From NCBI GenBank assembly GCA_018714085.1, contig DVNY01000054.1:1-44133 (forward strand): DNA of 44,133 nt, written 5' to 3'. The position numbers and the translations under genes were made by a program. This DNA is from Candidatus Caccomonas pullistercoris. Lineage in GTDB: Bacteria; Bacteroidota; Bacteroidia; Bacteroidales; Bacteroidaceae. Below are positions 1-8,032 of this stretch, in pieces. The notes under the pieces were generated by a model that saw nothing but the letters and a program-made list of their open reading frames with translations, did no database searches and was not told the DNA's origin. Positions within the stretch are counted from its first letter, which is position 1. Each line of letters starts with the position of its first letter.

Positions 1-28
1 CATTATTCACGCTTAAACATACATACGC

Positions 29-535
29 ATGACACCGTTAGTTAGCATCATCATGGGAAGCACGTCCGACCTCCCTGTCATGGAAAAGGCCGCCGTCCTG
101 CTTGACAAAATGGAAGTACCTTTCGAAATGAACGCCCTGTCGGCACACCGTACGCCCGCCGAAGTTGAAAAATTTGCCCGCGAAGCCAAAGGCCGCGGCA
201 TACGGGTCATCATCGCCGGCGCAGGCATGGCTGCCGCGCTGCCAGGTGTCATCGCCGCCGGCACTACGCTGCCCGTCATCGGCGTACCTATCAAAGGCAT
301 GCTCGACGGCCTCGACGCCATGCTCTCTATCATTCAGATGCCTCCCGGAATCCCCGTGGCCACCGTCGGTGTGAACGGCGCACAGAATGCCGCCATCCTG
401 GCTCTCGAAATGCTGGCCCTGTCCGACGAAGCTTTGGCCGACCGCCTCTGCGCCTACAAAGAAGGACTGAAAGAAAAGATTGTGAAAGCCAATGCCGACC
501 TTAAAACCGTGAAGTACAACTTCAAAGTCGACTGA
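29..535 (+). CDS. purE: N5-carboxyaminoimidazole ribonucleotide mutase PurE (class I)
   Basis: Converts N5-CAIR to CAIR in de novo purine synthesis, in the cytosol. The 168-residue product is the usual class I PurE length. The N-terminal IIMGSTSDLPVM phosphate-binding loop, the SAHRTP segment and the GAGMAAALPGV loop are all present, and the C-terminal half has GVPIKG and MPPGIPVATVG. It starts 28 bp into the window, so its promoter and any upstream partner are not seen; in Bacteroidales gcvH commonly precedes it. ispG follows after 27 bp on the same strand, which suggests one transcript. The start is the first ATG in frame and matches the family N-terminus. Confidence 0.97.
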   Translation: MTPLVSIIMGSTSDLPVMEKAAVLLDKMEVPFEMNALSAHRTPAEVEKFAREAKGRGIRVIIAGAGMAAALPGVIAAGTTLPVIGVPIKGMLDGLDAMLSIIQMPPGIPVATVGVNGAQNAAILALEMLALSDEALADRLCAYKEGLKEKIVKANADLKTVKYNFKVD

Positions 536-562
536 CTCCGTGACGGGAAAACCGAACAAACC

Positions 563-2521
563 ATGTCCATCTTCAACTATCAGCCCCGGACGTCGCACGA
601 AGTGCGGATAGGCAACCGCCCGCTCGGAGGCGACCATCCGCTCCGCCTGCAAAGCATGACCACCACGGCCACCACCGACACGGAAGCCTGTGTGGCACAG
701 TGCAAACGCATCTTCGACGCCGGCGCCGACTACGTCCGCCTGACCACACAGGGCGTCCGCGAGGCCGAAAACCTGCGCGCCATCCGCGAACGCCTCCATG
801 CCGACGGCTACGACCGCCCCCTCGTGGCCGACGTGCACTTCAACCCCGACGTGGCCGACGTCGCGGCCGCCATAGTGGAGAAGGTGCGCATCAACCCGGG
901 CAACTACGTCGACCCGGCACGCAAGTTCAAACACCTTGAATACACGGACGAAGAATATGCCGCCGAACTCGAAAGGCTCGAAGCCCGCTTCCGCCGCCTG
1001 CTCGCCATATGCCGACAACACGGCACGGCGCTGCGCATCGGCGTGAACCACGGCTCGCTCTCCGACCGCATCATGAGCCGCTACGGCGACACTCCCGAAG
1101 GCATCGTCGAGAGCTGCATGGAGTTCCTGCGCGTCTGCCAGCGCGACGGGTTCGCCGACGTGGTGGTCTCCATCAAAGCCAGCAACACCGTGGTGATGGT
1201 CCGCTCGGTCCGCCTCCTGTGCCACGCCATGCAGGAAGAGGGAATGGACTTCCCGCTCCACCTCGGCGTGACCGAAGCCGGCGAAGGCGAAGACGGACGC
1301 ATACGGAGCGCCGCGGGCATCGGGGCACTGCTGGCCGACGGCATAGGCGACACGCTGCGCGTCTCGTTGAGTGAGGAGCCCGAACAGGAAGTGCCCGTGG
1401 CCTACAAGCTGGCCGCCTACGTCGTGCGCCGTGCCGGACACGAATTCATCCCCGGCACGCCCGCCCCGGCCTTTGACTACCTCCGTCCCGAACGCCGCCC
1501 GACCTGCCCCGTGCTGAACATCGGCGGCACGAACGTGCCTGTCGTCATCAGCGTCCGGCTGGCCGGACACCCTGACGGCGCACTGGGAAAAACAGCCAGC
1601 CGGCCGGAAAATCCTGAAGCAGTGACAGAAAATCCTGTCAGCCGTCCCGTAAATTCTGTCAGCCGTCCGGGAAAAACGGGCACGGCGACCGTCCGGCCCG
1701 ACTATGTCTACTGTGGTGCCCAACTGCCCGATGCGGCCGCGCGTGAGGACTTCCCCTACCTTGTCGATGCCCCGGCGTGGACAGGCGAGGCCGGAACCTA
1801 TCCCGTCTTCACGCCCGAGACTTTGCTGGCGCTCTCGATGAATGGCGCGGAAGCCAAGTTCCTCTTCCTCTCCTACCCGGCGATGGACGACGAAGTGCGG
1901 GCGTGCCTGCGCCATCACCCCGAAGTGGTGGTCATCGCCCAATCCGACCACGCCAACAGGCAGGGCGAACTGCGGGCCCTCGTGCACGAACTCTGGCGCG
2001 AACAGCTGACAAATCCTGTCGTCGTCTTCCAACATTTCAGCCACCCGTCCGACGAAACGGAAGACCTCATGCTCGAAGCCGCCGCAGAGACGGGCAACCT
2101 CGTCTTTGACGGCCTGCTCGACGGGCTTATGCTCTGCAACCTGAACACGGCGGACGGCGACGCCATCGCTCCCCAGCGCGTGGACGACATAGCTTTCGGC
2201 ATCCTGCAAGCCACACGCGCCCGCACCACCCGTACGGAATACATCAGCTGTCCGGGATGCGGCCGCACGCTCTACGACCTGCAAACTGCCGTCGCCCGTG
2301 TCAAAGCGGCTACCTCCCACCTCGTCGGCCTGAAAATAGCTGTGATGGGTTGCATCGTTAACGGCCCGGGCGAGATGGCCGACGCCGATTACGGCTACGT
2401 CGGCGCCGCGCGCGGCAAGGTAAGCCTCTATCGCGGCAAGCTCTGCGTCGAGCGCAACATTCCCGAGGCCGAAGCCGTCGAACGCCTGCTCCGCCTGATC
2501 GAAGCCGACGGACGGGGATAA
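563..2521 (+). CDS. ispG: 4-hydroxy-3-methylbut-2-enyl diphosphate synthase IspG (long form), with a repeat-encoded insert
   Basis: Makes HMBPP from MEcPP in the non-mevalonate isoprenoid pathway, with a [4Fe-4S] cluster. This is the long, three-domain form known from Bacteroidetes, Chlamydiae and plants: an N-terminal TIM barrel, a large middle insert, and a C-terminal iron-sulfur domain. The cluster ligands are visible as Cys563 and Cys566 (CPGCGRT) and Cys597 (GCIVNGPGE), followed by Glu604. The product is 652 aa. Residues 338-372 come entirely from a five-unit 21-bp repeat array that begins exactly on a codon boundary and reads as heptapeptides such as VSRPVNS and VSRPGKT. Without it the protein would be 617 aa, which I recall as near the usual length in the order. 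The insert lies between the barrel and the middle domain, where a loop could tolerate it. Confidence 0.96.
   Translation: MSIFNYQPRTSHEVRIGNRPLGGDHPLRLQSMTTTATTDTEACVAQCKRIFDAGADYVRLTTQGVREAENLRAIRERLHADGYDRPLVADVHFNPDVADVAAAIVEKVRINPGNYVDPARKFKHLEYTDEEYAAELERLEARFRRLLAICRQHGTALRIGVNHGSLSDRIMSRYGDTPEGIVESCMEFLRVCQRDGFADVVVSIKASNTVVMVRSVRLLCHAMQEEGMDFPLHLGVTEAGEGEDGRIRSAAGIGALLADGIGDTLRVSLSEEPEQEVPVAYKLAAYVVRRAGHEFIPGTPAPAFDYLRPERRPTCPVLNIGGTNVPVVISVRLAGHPDGALGKTASRPENPEAVTENPVSRPVNSVSRPGKTGTATVRPDYVYCGAQLPDAAAREDFPYLVDAPAWTGEAGTYPVFTPETLLALSMNGAEAKFLFLSYPAMDDEVRACLRHHPEVVVIAQSDHANRQGELRALVHELWREQLTNPVVVFQHFSHPSDETEDLMLEAAAETGNLVFDGLLDGLMLCNLNTADGDAIAPQRVDDIAFGILQATRARTTRTEYISCPGCGRTLYDLQTAVARVKAATSHLVGLKIAVMGCIVNGPGEMADADYGYVGAARGKVSLYRGKLCVERNIPEAEAVERLLRLIEADGRG
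1574..1678 (+). repeat. 21-bp-period array A, five units, in frame inside ispG
   Basis: Five consecutive 21-bp units at 1574, 1595, 1616, 1637 and 1658. Units four and five both begin GTCAGCCGTCC, and linkers such as AGAAAATCCT match those of the intergenic arrays. The total is 105 bp, or 35 codons, with the first unit on a codon boundary and no stop in the reading frame used. The flanking sequence resumes as ordinary IspG coding sequence. I see no convincing target-site duplication. Confidence 0.9.
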
Positions 2522-2544
2522 GCTCTGCGCTACACATTAATAAT

Positions 2545-2598
2545 ATAAAGCATCCTCCCCCGCACGGACGTCGTTCTGTGCGGGGGAGAATGCTTTAT
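2545..2598. terminator. Bidirectional terminator between ispG and nadA
   Basis: A strong hairpin with GC-rich inner arms (CTCCCCCGCAC and GTGCGGGGGAG) and complementary outer arms (ATAAAGCAT and ATGCTTTAT), which supply AT tails in both directions. It lies between two convergent genes, so it can end both transcripts. Confidence 0.88.
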
Positions 2599-2635
2599 GT
2601 CTTGCCTGTCAGGCCTTACCCGAAAACGGCCAGCT

Positions 2636-3580
2636 TCATTTGCTCATCTCGAGCATACGCTGGATAGGGCGGATGGCCTTTTCGGCGATGTCGGCAGGGA
2701 CATGGATTTCCGGCTGGCCGTCGCGGAGGCAAGCGTAAACCTTTTCGAGCGTATTGAGACGCATGTAGCTGCATTCGTTGCAGGCACAACCGGGATCGTC
2801 CGGCGGAACCGGGATGAACGTCTTGCCCGGACATTTTTTCTTCATCTCGTGCAGAATACCGCTCTCCGTGGCTACGAGAAACTCGCACTCCGGGCTTTCG
2901 ACGGCATACTTCAACAGGGCGGCCGTCGAACCCACGACGTCGGCCAGATGCAGCACCGCGCCACGGCACTCAGGGTGGGCCAGCACCTTGGCAGCGGGAT
3001 GCTGCTGTTTGAGAGCTATTATCTTTTCGACCGAAAAGCGTTCGTGCACGTGGCAAGCCCCGTCCCAAAGGAGCATCTGCCGCCCTGTGATGGCGTTGAT
3101 ATACGACCCGAGATTACGGTCGGGGCCGAAGATGATTTTAGCGTCCTTGGGGAAACTCTCGACAATCTGACGGGCGTTGCTCGACGTGACCACGACGTCC
3201 GTGACAGCCTTGGTGGCAGCCGAAGTGTTGACGTACGAAATCACGGTGTAGCCCGGATGTGCATGGACAAAGTCGGCGAACTTGTCGGCAGGGCAACTCT
3301 CGGCCAGCGAGCAGGTCGCAGCGGCGTCGGGAACGAGGACGGTTTTCCCGGGACAGAGAATCTTGCACGTCTCGCCCATGAAGTGGACACCACACATAAC
3401 GATGATGTCGGCGGTCGTCGTGGCGGCTTTCTGAGCCAGTGCGAGCGAATCGCCCACGAAGTCAGCGATGTCCTGCACGTCGCCTTCCGTATAATAGTGA
3501 GCCAGTAAAATGGCATTCTTCTCCTTGGCCAGCTCGCGGATGGCCTGTTTCAGTGTTTCTTTCGACTGCGTCTGATTCAT
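2636..3580 (-). CDS. nadA: Quinolinate synthase NadA
   Basis: Condenses iminoaspartate with dihydroxyacetone phosphate to quinolinate in de novo NAD synthesis, using a [4Fe-4S] cluster. At 314 aa it is of the compact NadA type. The three cluster cysteines are placed by family pattern at Cys90 (ATCSLAESC), Cys176 (ACHVHE) and Cys270 (CNECSYM). The motif AHYYTEGDVQDIADFVGDS near residue 27 and GPDRNLG near 152 are typical. It is the last gene of a minus-strand run and starts only 8 bp after the ilvA stop. No nadB or nadC is adjacent. Confidence 0.97.
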   Translation of the reverse strand: MNQTQSKETLKQAIRELAKEKNAILLAHYYTEGDVQDIADFVGDSLALAQKAATTTADIIVMCGVHFMGETCKILCPGKTVLVPDAAATCSLAESCPADKFADFVHAHPGYTVISYVNTSAATKAVTDVVVTSSNARQIVESFPKDAKIIFGPDRNLGSYINAITGRQMLLWDGACHVHERFSVEKIIALKQQHPAAKVLAHPECRGAVLHLADVVGSTAALLKYAVESPECEFLVATESGILHEMKKKCPGKTFIPVPPDDPGCACNECSYMRLNTLEKVYACLRDGQPEIHVPADIAEKAIRPIQRMLEMSK

Positions 3581-3588
3581 TGTTATGC

Positions 3589-4791
3589 CTATTTTTCTTG
3601 TATGATGTAGTAACCGGCCTGCTCAATTCCCTGATGGATTTCGCGGATATGGTCGGCGTTTCGCGTTTCAAGCACAATGCGCAAGTTACAGGAGTTCACG
3701 TCGGGACTCTCGCCGTTTCGCTCATGATGGACAGAAATGATGTTGGCGCCAAAGCGGACAATGACATTACAGAGACCGAGCAAGGAACCCGGGCGGTCGG
3801 GCATCTCGATGAGCATCTCGGTTGTCCGTCCGCCTTTCATAAGACCACGGTTGATGACCCGGCTGAGAATCGTCACGTCGATATTGCCGCCGCTCACGAT
3901 GCAGCAGACATGTTTGCCGGCCAGTTCGACCTTGTTGAACATCGCGGCTGCCACGCTCACCGCTCCAGCTCCTTCGGCAATCAGTTTGTGGTGTTCGATG
4001 AGCGCAAGGATAGCGGCGCAAATTTCGTCTTCACTGACCGTCACGATTTCGTCTACATACTGCTGGCACAAAGCAAAGGTGTTTTTCCCAGGTTCTTTGA
4101 CCGCAATGCCGTCCGCAATAGTCAGCACCGACGGCAGGCATTCAATCTGATTGTGCCCTATGCTCGTGGCCATGCTCGCCGCACCCTCAGCCTGCACTCC
4201 GACGATGCGCACTTCGGGCTTTAAGCTCTTAATGGCGAAAGCTACGCCAGCCGCAAGTCCTCCGCCTCCGATAGGCACGATGACTACGTCGAGATTAGGC
4301 AGGTCGTTGAGGATTTCCATCCCGACGGAACCCTGACCGGCTATCACGTATTCGTCGTCGAACGGATGTATGAACGTCATGCCGCGCTCGGCGTTGATTT
4401 CAAGCGCCCGGCGATAAGCATCGTCATACACACCGTCGACCAGACAGATTTCAGCACCCAGTTCACGCGTAGCCTCGACCTTGCTGATGGGTGCCCCGGC
4501 CGGCATGCAAATCAGTGCGGGAATGCCATAGCGCCGGGCAGCCAAAGCCACGCCCTGTGCATGGTTGCCGGCAGAACAAGCAATGACGCCTCTTTGTTTT
4601 TCTTCTGGCGAAAGCTGAGATATTTTGAAACCCGCGCCTCTTACTTTGAACGAACCTGTCACTTGGAGATTTTCTGGTTTCAGGTATACGTCGCAAACTG
4701 GATTTATCTTGTCCGTGTGTATCAGGCTGGTGTGCCTCACGACATCGGCGAGCACCGTGGTGGCCTTATAGACTGTATCGAGTGTCAGCAT
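3589..4791 (-). CDS. ilvA: Threonine ammonia-lyase (threonine dehydratase), single ACT domain
   Basis: PLP-dependent deamination of threonine to 2-oxobutyrate, the first step toward isoleucine. The PLP lysine is Lys49 in GSFKVRGA, and the phosphate-binding glycine loop IGGGGLAAG is near residue 174. A single ACT domain covers about residues 325-400 (MLIEMPDRPGSLLGL). The 400-aa length and lone ACT domain match the short IlvA/TdcB-like class, not the 510-aa enterobacterial IlvA with two ACT-like regions, so feedback control by isoleucine cannot be assumed. It begins 22 bp after the EEP gene stop and precedes nadA by 8 bp. Confidence 0.93.
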   Translation of the reverse strand: MLTLDTVYKATTVLADVVRHTSLIHTDKINPVCDVYLKPENLQVTGSFKVRGAGFKISQLSPEEKQRGVIACSAGNHAQGVALAARRYGIPALICMPAGAPISKVEATRELGAEICLVDGVYDDAYRRALEINAERGMTFIHPFDDEYVIAGQGSVGMEILNDLPNLDVVIVPIGGGGLAAGVAFAIKSLKPEVRIVGVQAEGAASMATSIGHNQIECLPSVLTIADGIAVKEPGKNTFALCQQYVDEIVTVSEDEICAAILALIEHHKLIAEGAGAVSVAAAMFNKVELAGKHVCCIVSGGNIDVTILSRVINRGLMKGGRTTEMLIEMPDRPGSLLGLCNVIVRFGANIISVHHERNGESPDVNSCNLRIVLETRNADHIREIHQGIEQAGYYIIQEK

Positions 4792-4813
4792 GGTAGTAAT
4801 GAGAATGGTTGTC

Positions 4814-5929
4814 TTATTTTTCCGTATCTATACGTTTGAAATTGCAATAAAGGGGATAGTGGTCAGAGACGGCGATGCTCTTGTCCACACAAGCGCCATA
4901 AGGGCGCAGGTCGGGCGAACAAAACATATTGTCAATGCGCACAAAGATGGCATCACGGTTGAACGAACGTCCGACGCCCTGCCCGGTGGCCACGTATGCG
5001 TCAGTCAGTCCTTCGGCCATACGATGGCGGCTGTACGAAATGGGGGTATCGTTGAAATCGCCGCACACAATGGCAGAACGACCACGGCGATGCGCAGAAA
5101 CATAACGGGCCACAGAATCCGCCTGCACGGCGCGGGCCACGGTGGCTTCGGCGATCTTCGGAACCAGCTGGCGTATGCCTTGCTTCATCGGAGCATCCTC
5201 TGGATCTTTCACTATCTTTTTGTACATCTCCCGGTCGGCCGGACCGAGCTTGTTCGACGCCAGATGATTGTTGATAACGAGCAGGGTGTCGCCCCGCTTC
5301 AACAGTATCTCGTAAGCCACCGACGCGTTGAACCCCACGCGGTAAATGACTTCACGGCTGACGATGGGGTATTTCGAAAAGCAGCCAAGGTTGTTGTTGA
5401 AGTTAAGGTTGAGCGTGTCGCGGTAAGGATAGGCATCCCGGAGAACGGGCGTGATGTGCCTGTCCCACTCGGTGGGCGACGTGTGTCCCTCCTGAAAACA
5501 TATGACGTCGGCTCCGGAATGCAGCATATACTGCGCCACAACGTTGCGGTCCTCATCGTCGTGCGCACCACTGCCGAACTGAAGCGTGTTATACGTGAGC
5601 ACCCGCAAGCTATGCTTTGGCGGAGGCGACGGGATATTGACAGGCACGTAGCGCCGTATGCTCATCACGCACGTCAGCAGTCCCAGCAATGTGATCCAGG
5701 CAGTGCGCCGCGCAAAAAGCAATGAAGCCACAAAGAGTACGGCAGTACCGCCGAGAAACATGGGAAACGTCAAACCCAGCACACCGACATAGCGGAACGT
5801 GGCAGGAGAAACGTATTGTGACGCCGCAGACAGCCAAAGCCCCACGACGGAACACCATCCCGCACCGGCCATCAGCCGGGCGAACCACCCGAGCGGGCGA
5901 CGTTTTGGCTTGCGGGCAGGCATAATCAA
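4814..5929 (-). CDS. Membrane-anchored endonuclease/exonuclease/phosphatase (EEP) family protein
   Basis: The N-terminal 90 residues hold three hydrophobic segments (about 20-38, 46-72 and 76-90). An EEP/DNase I-like domain follows from about residue 107. Its catalytic pattern is complete: Asn114 (YNTL), Glu147 (FQEGH), Asp291 and Asn293 (GDFND), Asp356 and His357 (SDHYP). The substrate is unknown; the family includes nucleases, sphingomyelinases and inositol-phosphatases. The topology suggests a catalytic domain on one face of the inner membrane. It starts 8 bp after the rhomboid stop, so the two are probably co-transcribed, an arrangement I recall from other Bacteroidales. Confidence 0.9.
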   Translation of the reverse strand: MIMPARKPKRRPLGWFARLMAGAGWCSVVGLWLSAASQYVSPATFRYVGVLGLTFPMFLGGTAVLFVASLLFARRTAWITLLGLLTCVMSIRRYVPVNIPSPPPKHSLRVLTYNTLQFGSGAHDDEDRNVVAQYMLHSGADVICFQEGHTSPTEWDRHITPVLRDAYPYRDTLNLNFNNNLGCFSKYPIVSREVIYRVGFNASVAYEILLKRGDTLLVINNHLASNKLGPADREMYKKIVKDPEDAPMKQGIRQLVPKIAEATVARAVQADSVARYVSAHRRGRSAIVCGDFNDTPISYSRHRMAEGLTDAYVATGQGVGRSFNRDAIFVRIDNMFCSPDLRPYGACVDKSIAVSDHYPLYCNFKRIDTEK

Positions 5930-5937
5930 AGCGACTG

Positions 5938-6882
5938 TTATTTATTACTGTAATCGAAGAGATCCTTCTTCTCCTGCGCGGTCAGGCTGTCGTAGCCCGA
6001 GCGTTTCACCTTGTCGAGGATGTGGTCAATGCGTTCCTCGCGGGCTTTTTTGCGGGCGTTGTAGTCGTAATCGGCGGTGCGGTCCTTGAACTTGCGTGTC
6101 GGCTGGCTGGTGCGGAGACGGCTGAAAAAACCTTTCATGCGGAGACGGAAATCTTCGAAGTGCGATTTCTTCCGACGGGGCGGCTGATAGTTTTCCCACC
6201 CGGTGAAACCGCCTCCACGGGGTCCTTGATGATGGCGCCAATAGAGGATGAGCAACCAACCGAAGAGCATACCGCCAAGGTGGGCAAAGTGGGCGATGTT
6301 TCCACCACCCGACCCGAAGGCGGCGAACAGTTCGATGGCGGCATATCCGATAACGAAGTATTTTGCTTTCAGCGGAATGGGTGGGATGAGCAGCATGATG
6401 CGTTCGTTGGGGAACGTCATGCCGAATGCCAGCAGCACACCGTAGCAGGCGCCCGAGGCACCTATCGTGGTCCACATGTTGAGGTATTCATCCATCGTAA
6501 TTCGGAAACCATCGAGATTGACGAACTCGTAAGCCGCCAAGCCCTCCACGCCATACTGGCCGAACTGGAAAAGTTCCTGCATCAGTCCTGCGCCTATCCC
6601 GCAGACGAAATAGAAAAGCAGAAAGCGTTTCGGGCCGAACACTTGCTCTATGATGCGACCGAACATCCACAGGGAGAACATATTGAAGAAGAGATGGAAG
6701 AAACCACCGTGCAGAAACATGTACGTCACCAACTGCCAGATTTTGAAATCGCTGGCCAAGACGAAATGAAGTCCGAGCAAGTTCGCCAGATCGACGCCAT
6801 AGCGTTCGAAGACGAGCTGGGCGAGATAAACAAGTACGTTGATGATGAGCAGGTTCTTGGTGATTGGAGGCAACTGATTCAT
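5938..6882 (-). CDS. Rhomboid-family intramembrane serine protease with basic C-terminal tail
   Basis: A six-helix rhomboid core in residues 1-215. The catalytic serine is Ser143 in GASGACYG and the catalytic histidine is His201 in AHLGGMLFG; HLFFNM (His63, Asn67) supplies the oxyanion-side residues. A soluble, lysine- and arginine-rich tail follows, with a short helical segment at about 275-314 (ARKKAREERIDHILDKVK), as in rhomboids with the extra C-terminal domain seen in Bacteroidetes. The substrate is unknown. It is first in the operon with the EEP gene, ilvA and nadA, downstream of a 70-bp repeated promoter module. Confidence 0.95.
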   Translation of the reverse strand: MNQLPPITKNLLIINVLVYLAQLVFERYGVDLANLLGLHFVLASDFKIWQLVTYMFLHGGFFHLFFNMFSLWMFGRIIEQVFGPKRFLLFYFVCGIGAGLMQELFQFGQYGVEGLAAYEFVNLDGFRITMDEYLNMWTTIGASGACYGVLLAFGMTFPNERIMLLIPPIPLKAKYFVIGYAAIELFAAFGSGGGNIAHFAHLGGMLFGWLLILYWRHHQGPRGGGFTGWENYQPPRRKKSHFEDFRLRMKGFFSRLRTSQPTRKFKDRTADYDYNARKKAREERIDHILDKVKRSGYDSLTAQEKKDLFDYSNK

Positions 6883-6904
6883 AGGCTGTTCTTTCTGTCG
6901 GCGG

Positions 6905-6974
6905 CAAAGTTAGTGCAAACGAGCGGAACGGCGGGCGAAATGCCGAAGGAATTTCGACAAGACGTTCCCGAGTG
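6905..6974 (-). promoter_or_regulatory. 70-bp promoter module, copy upstream of the rhomboid operon
   Basis: Read on the minus strand it begins CACTCGGGAACG, contains a small hairpin CGAAAT...ATTTCG, then CCGTTCCGCTCGTTTGCACTA, split here as CCGTTCCGCTCG and TTTGCACTA, and ends in the -7 box TAACTTTG (6905-6912). The start codon lies about 22 bp downstream. It is nearly identical to the modules before lpxL and ompH. Confidence 0.8.
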
Positions 6975-7088
6975 AAGCCTATCTTAACTTAAAGATTTAC
7001 TTTTTCAGCAACCGTGCCTACTGCGGCAGCCTTTCGTATGCCAGCTTCCGGATGCGTCTGACTGAGCGGAGCGACACGTAGGAAAACC

Positions 7089-7546
7089 GGTGGATAACGT
7101 CGTGGAGAAAGCCGGGAAAAACGCTGGAAAAGTATTGGAAAAACTATGGCGTCAACGAATGCAGGACGCATTGGGTTATTCGATTTCTTTTCCACTTCTT
7201 CACAGGGGTTTTCCGCTTTTTCCCCTGAGTTTATCCCCCGGCCTGAAAAACTTTTTTCAACGACCGGAAAGTTTTCCACTGCATGTGAATAAAATCAAGC
7301 TTTTCGCGCCGAAAGACCCGCAGACAAAAGAAAAACAAACGTTTTGGAAGCGGTGGATAAACAGGCCTCCTCCGGTGGATAAAACACTGCTTTCAAAATG
7401 AGCAAACCTTTCCGTAAAAACTTATCCACCGTTTCCACAGGCTTTATCCTACGCATTGTTTTTCTAAACAAATTTCTATAAAATCAAAATAACCTGTACA
7501 AAAGAATAAGAAAGAATTCATTGTGAATAACGCAGCATGTGGAAAA
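7089..7546. other. Candidate replication origin or DnaA-binding locus (cluster of DnaA-box-like 9-mers with AT-rich tract)
   Basis: A non-coding stretch with many 9-mers one or two changes from TTATCCACA. Examples are GGTGGATAA at 7089, 7352 and 7374; TTATCCACC at 7422; TGTGAATAA at 7284 and 7522; TTTTCCACT at 7188 and 7272; TGTGGAAAA at 7538; and TTATCCCCC at 7231. Between 7451 and 7530 I count about 18 G or C in 80 bases, against about 60% for the window; this would serve as an unwinding region. No perfect TTATCCACA was seen and dnaA is not in the window. It could instead be a DnaA-titrating or regulatory site. Confidence 0.55.
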
Positions 7547-7566
7547 ACGGGAGGGCGCTACGGAGA

Positions 7567-7609
7567 TTCCCAACCGACCTGCCGGGACGGACAGGCAGGT
7601 TTTTGGGAA
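7567..7609. terminator. Long two-part hairpin downstream of the DnaA-box cluster
   Basis: Outer arms TTCCCAA (7567-7573) and TTGGGAA (7603-7609) enclose inner arms ACCTGCC (7577-7583) and GGCAGGT (7594-7600) with a 10-nt loop and a small internal bulge. Four T follow the inner stem. It could end a transcript leaving the 7.1-7.5 kb region, or be a structural part of it. No gene ends nearby. Confidence 0.5.
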
Positions 7610-7718
7610 GATAGAAGCAGTTGGGCAAAACGACGGAGTAGTTTTGAGATGTCAAACCGGACACCTTATAATATATAGAGAACCATCAAGAGAATGTTTC
7701 AGGCTTTCTGTGGGCAAA

Positions 7719-7823
7719 AGGAACGAAGTTGGAAAAACGGTCAGTGAAGTAGCAAATCCTGTCAGCCGGATAGAAATTACAAGTCGGCTGACAAGAAAAA
7801 CGGTCAGCCGACCTCTAAAACGA
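7719..7823. repeat. 21-bp-period array B, five units, upstream of lpxL
   Basis: Units start at 7719, 7740, 7761, 7782 and 7803. Units three and five begin GTCAGCCGG and GTCAGCCGA; unit four begins AGTCGGCTGAC, the opposite orientation, so AAGTCGGCTGAC can pair with GTCAGCCGAC. Three linkers end AAAAACG or close to it. No coding frame uses it. Confidence 0.85.
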
Positions 7824-7850
7824 CATAGGGCATGAGGGAAGCAAGGCTTA

Positions 7851-8025
7851 CTTTTCATAAGACAAGGCGGCACTCGGGAACGTCCTGTCGAAAAACCTGA
7901 GGCTTTTCGCCTGCCGTTCCGCTCGTTTGCACTATCTTTTCATAAGACAAGGCGGCACTCGGGAGCGTCCTGTCGAAAAACCTGCGGCTTTTCGCCTGCC
8001 GTTCCGCTCGTTTGCACTATCTTTG
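7851..8025 (+). promoter_or_regulatory. Tandemly duplicated 85-bp promoter module for lpxL
   Basis: Two 85-bp direct repeats, 7851-7935 and 7936-8020, differ at only two visible positions. Each carries the 70-bp promoter module (CACTCGGGA...TTTGCACTAT) with hairpin arms CGAAAA and TTTTCG. The downstream copy ends in a perfect -7 box TATCTTTG at 8018-8025. The upstream copy ends TATCTTTT at the junction and is probably weaker. The duplication is recent, given the near identity. Confidence 0.85.
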
Positions 8026-8032
8026 CGGCGGA

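Noticed and set aside
38-2320. A 760-residue open frame on the minus strand opposite purE and ispG
   Set aside because: It is an antisense shadow made by high GC and biased third positions; composition is low-complexity and no motif appears, while purE and ispG are clear.
7090-7401. A 103-residue open frame across the DnaA-box cluster
   Set aside because: It has no family resemblance, ends in low-complexity residues, and is explained by the repeated 9-mers on that strand.
8012-8032. An upstream in-frame TTG start for lpxL adding MHYLCGG
   Set aside because: The TTG lies inside the promoter module; the same artefact appears before ompH, where the same promoter motif also reads as MHYLC.
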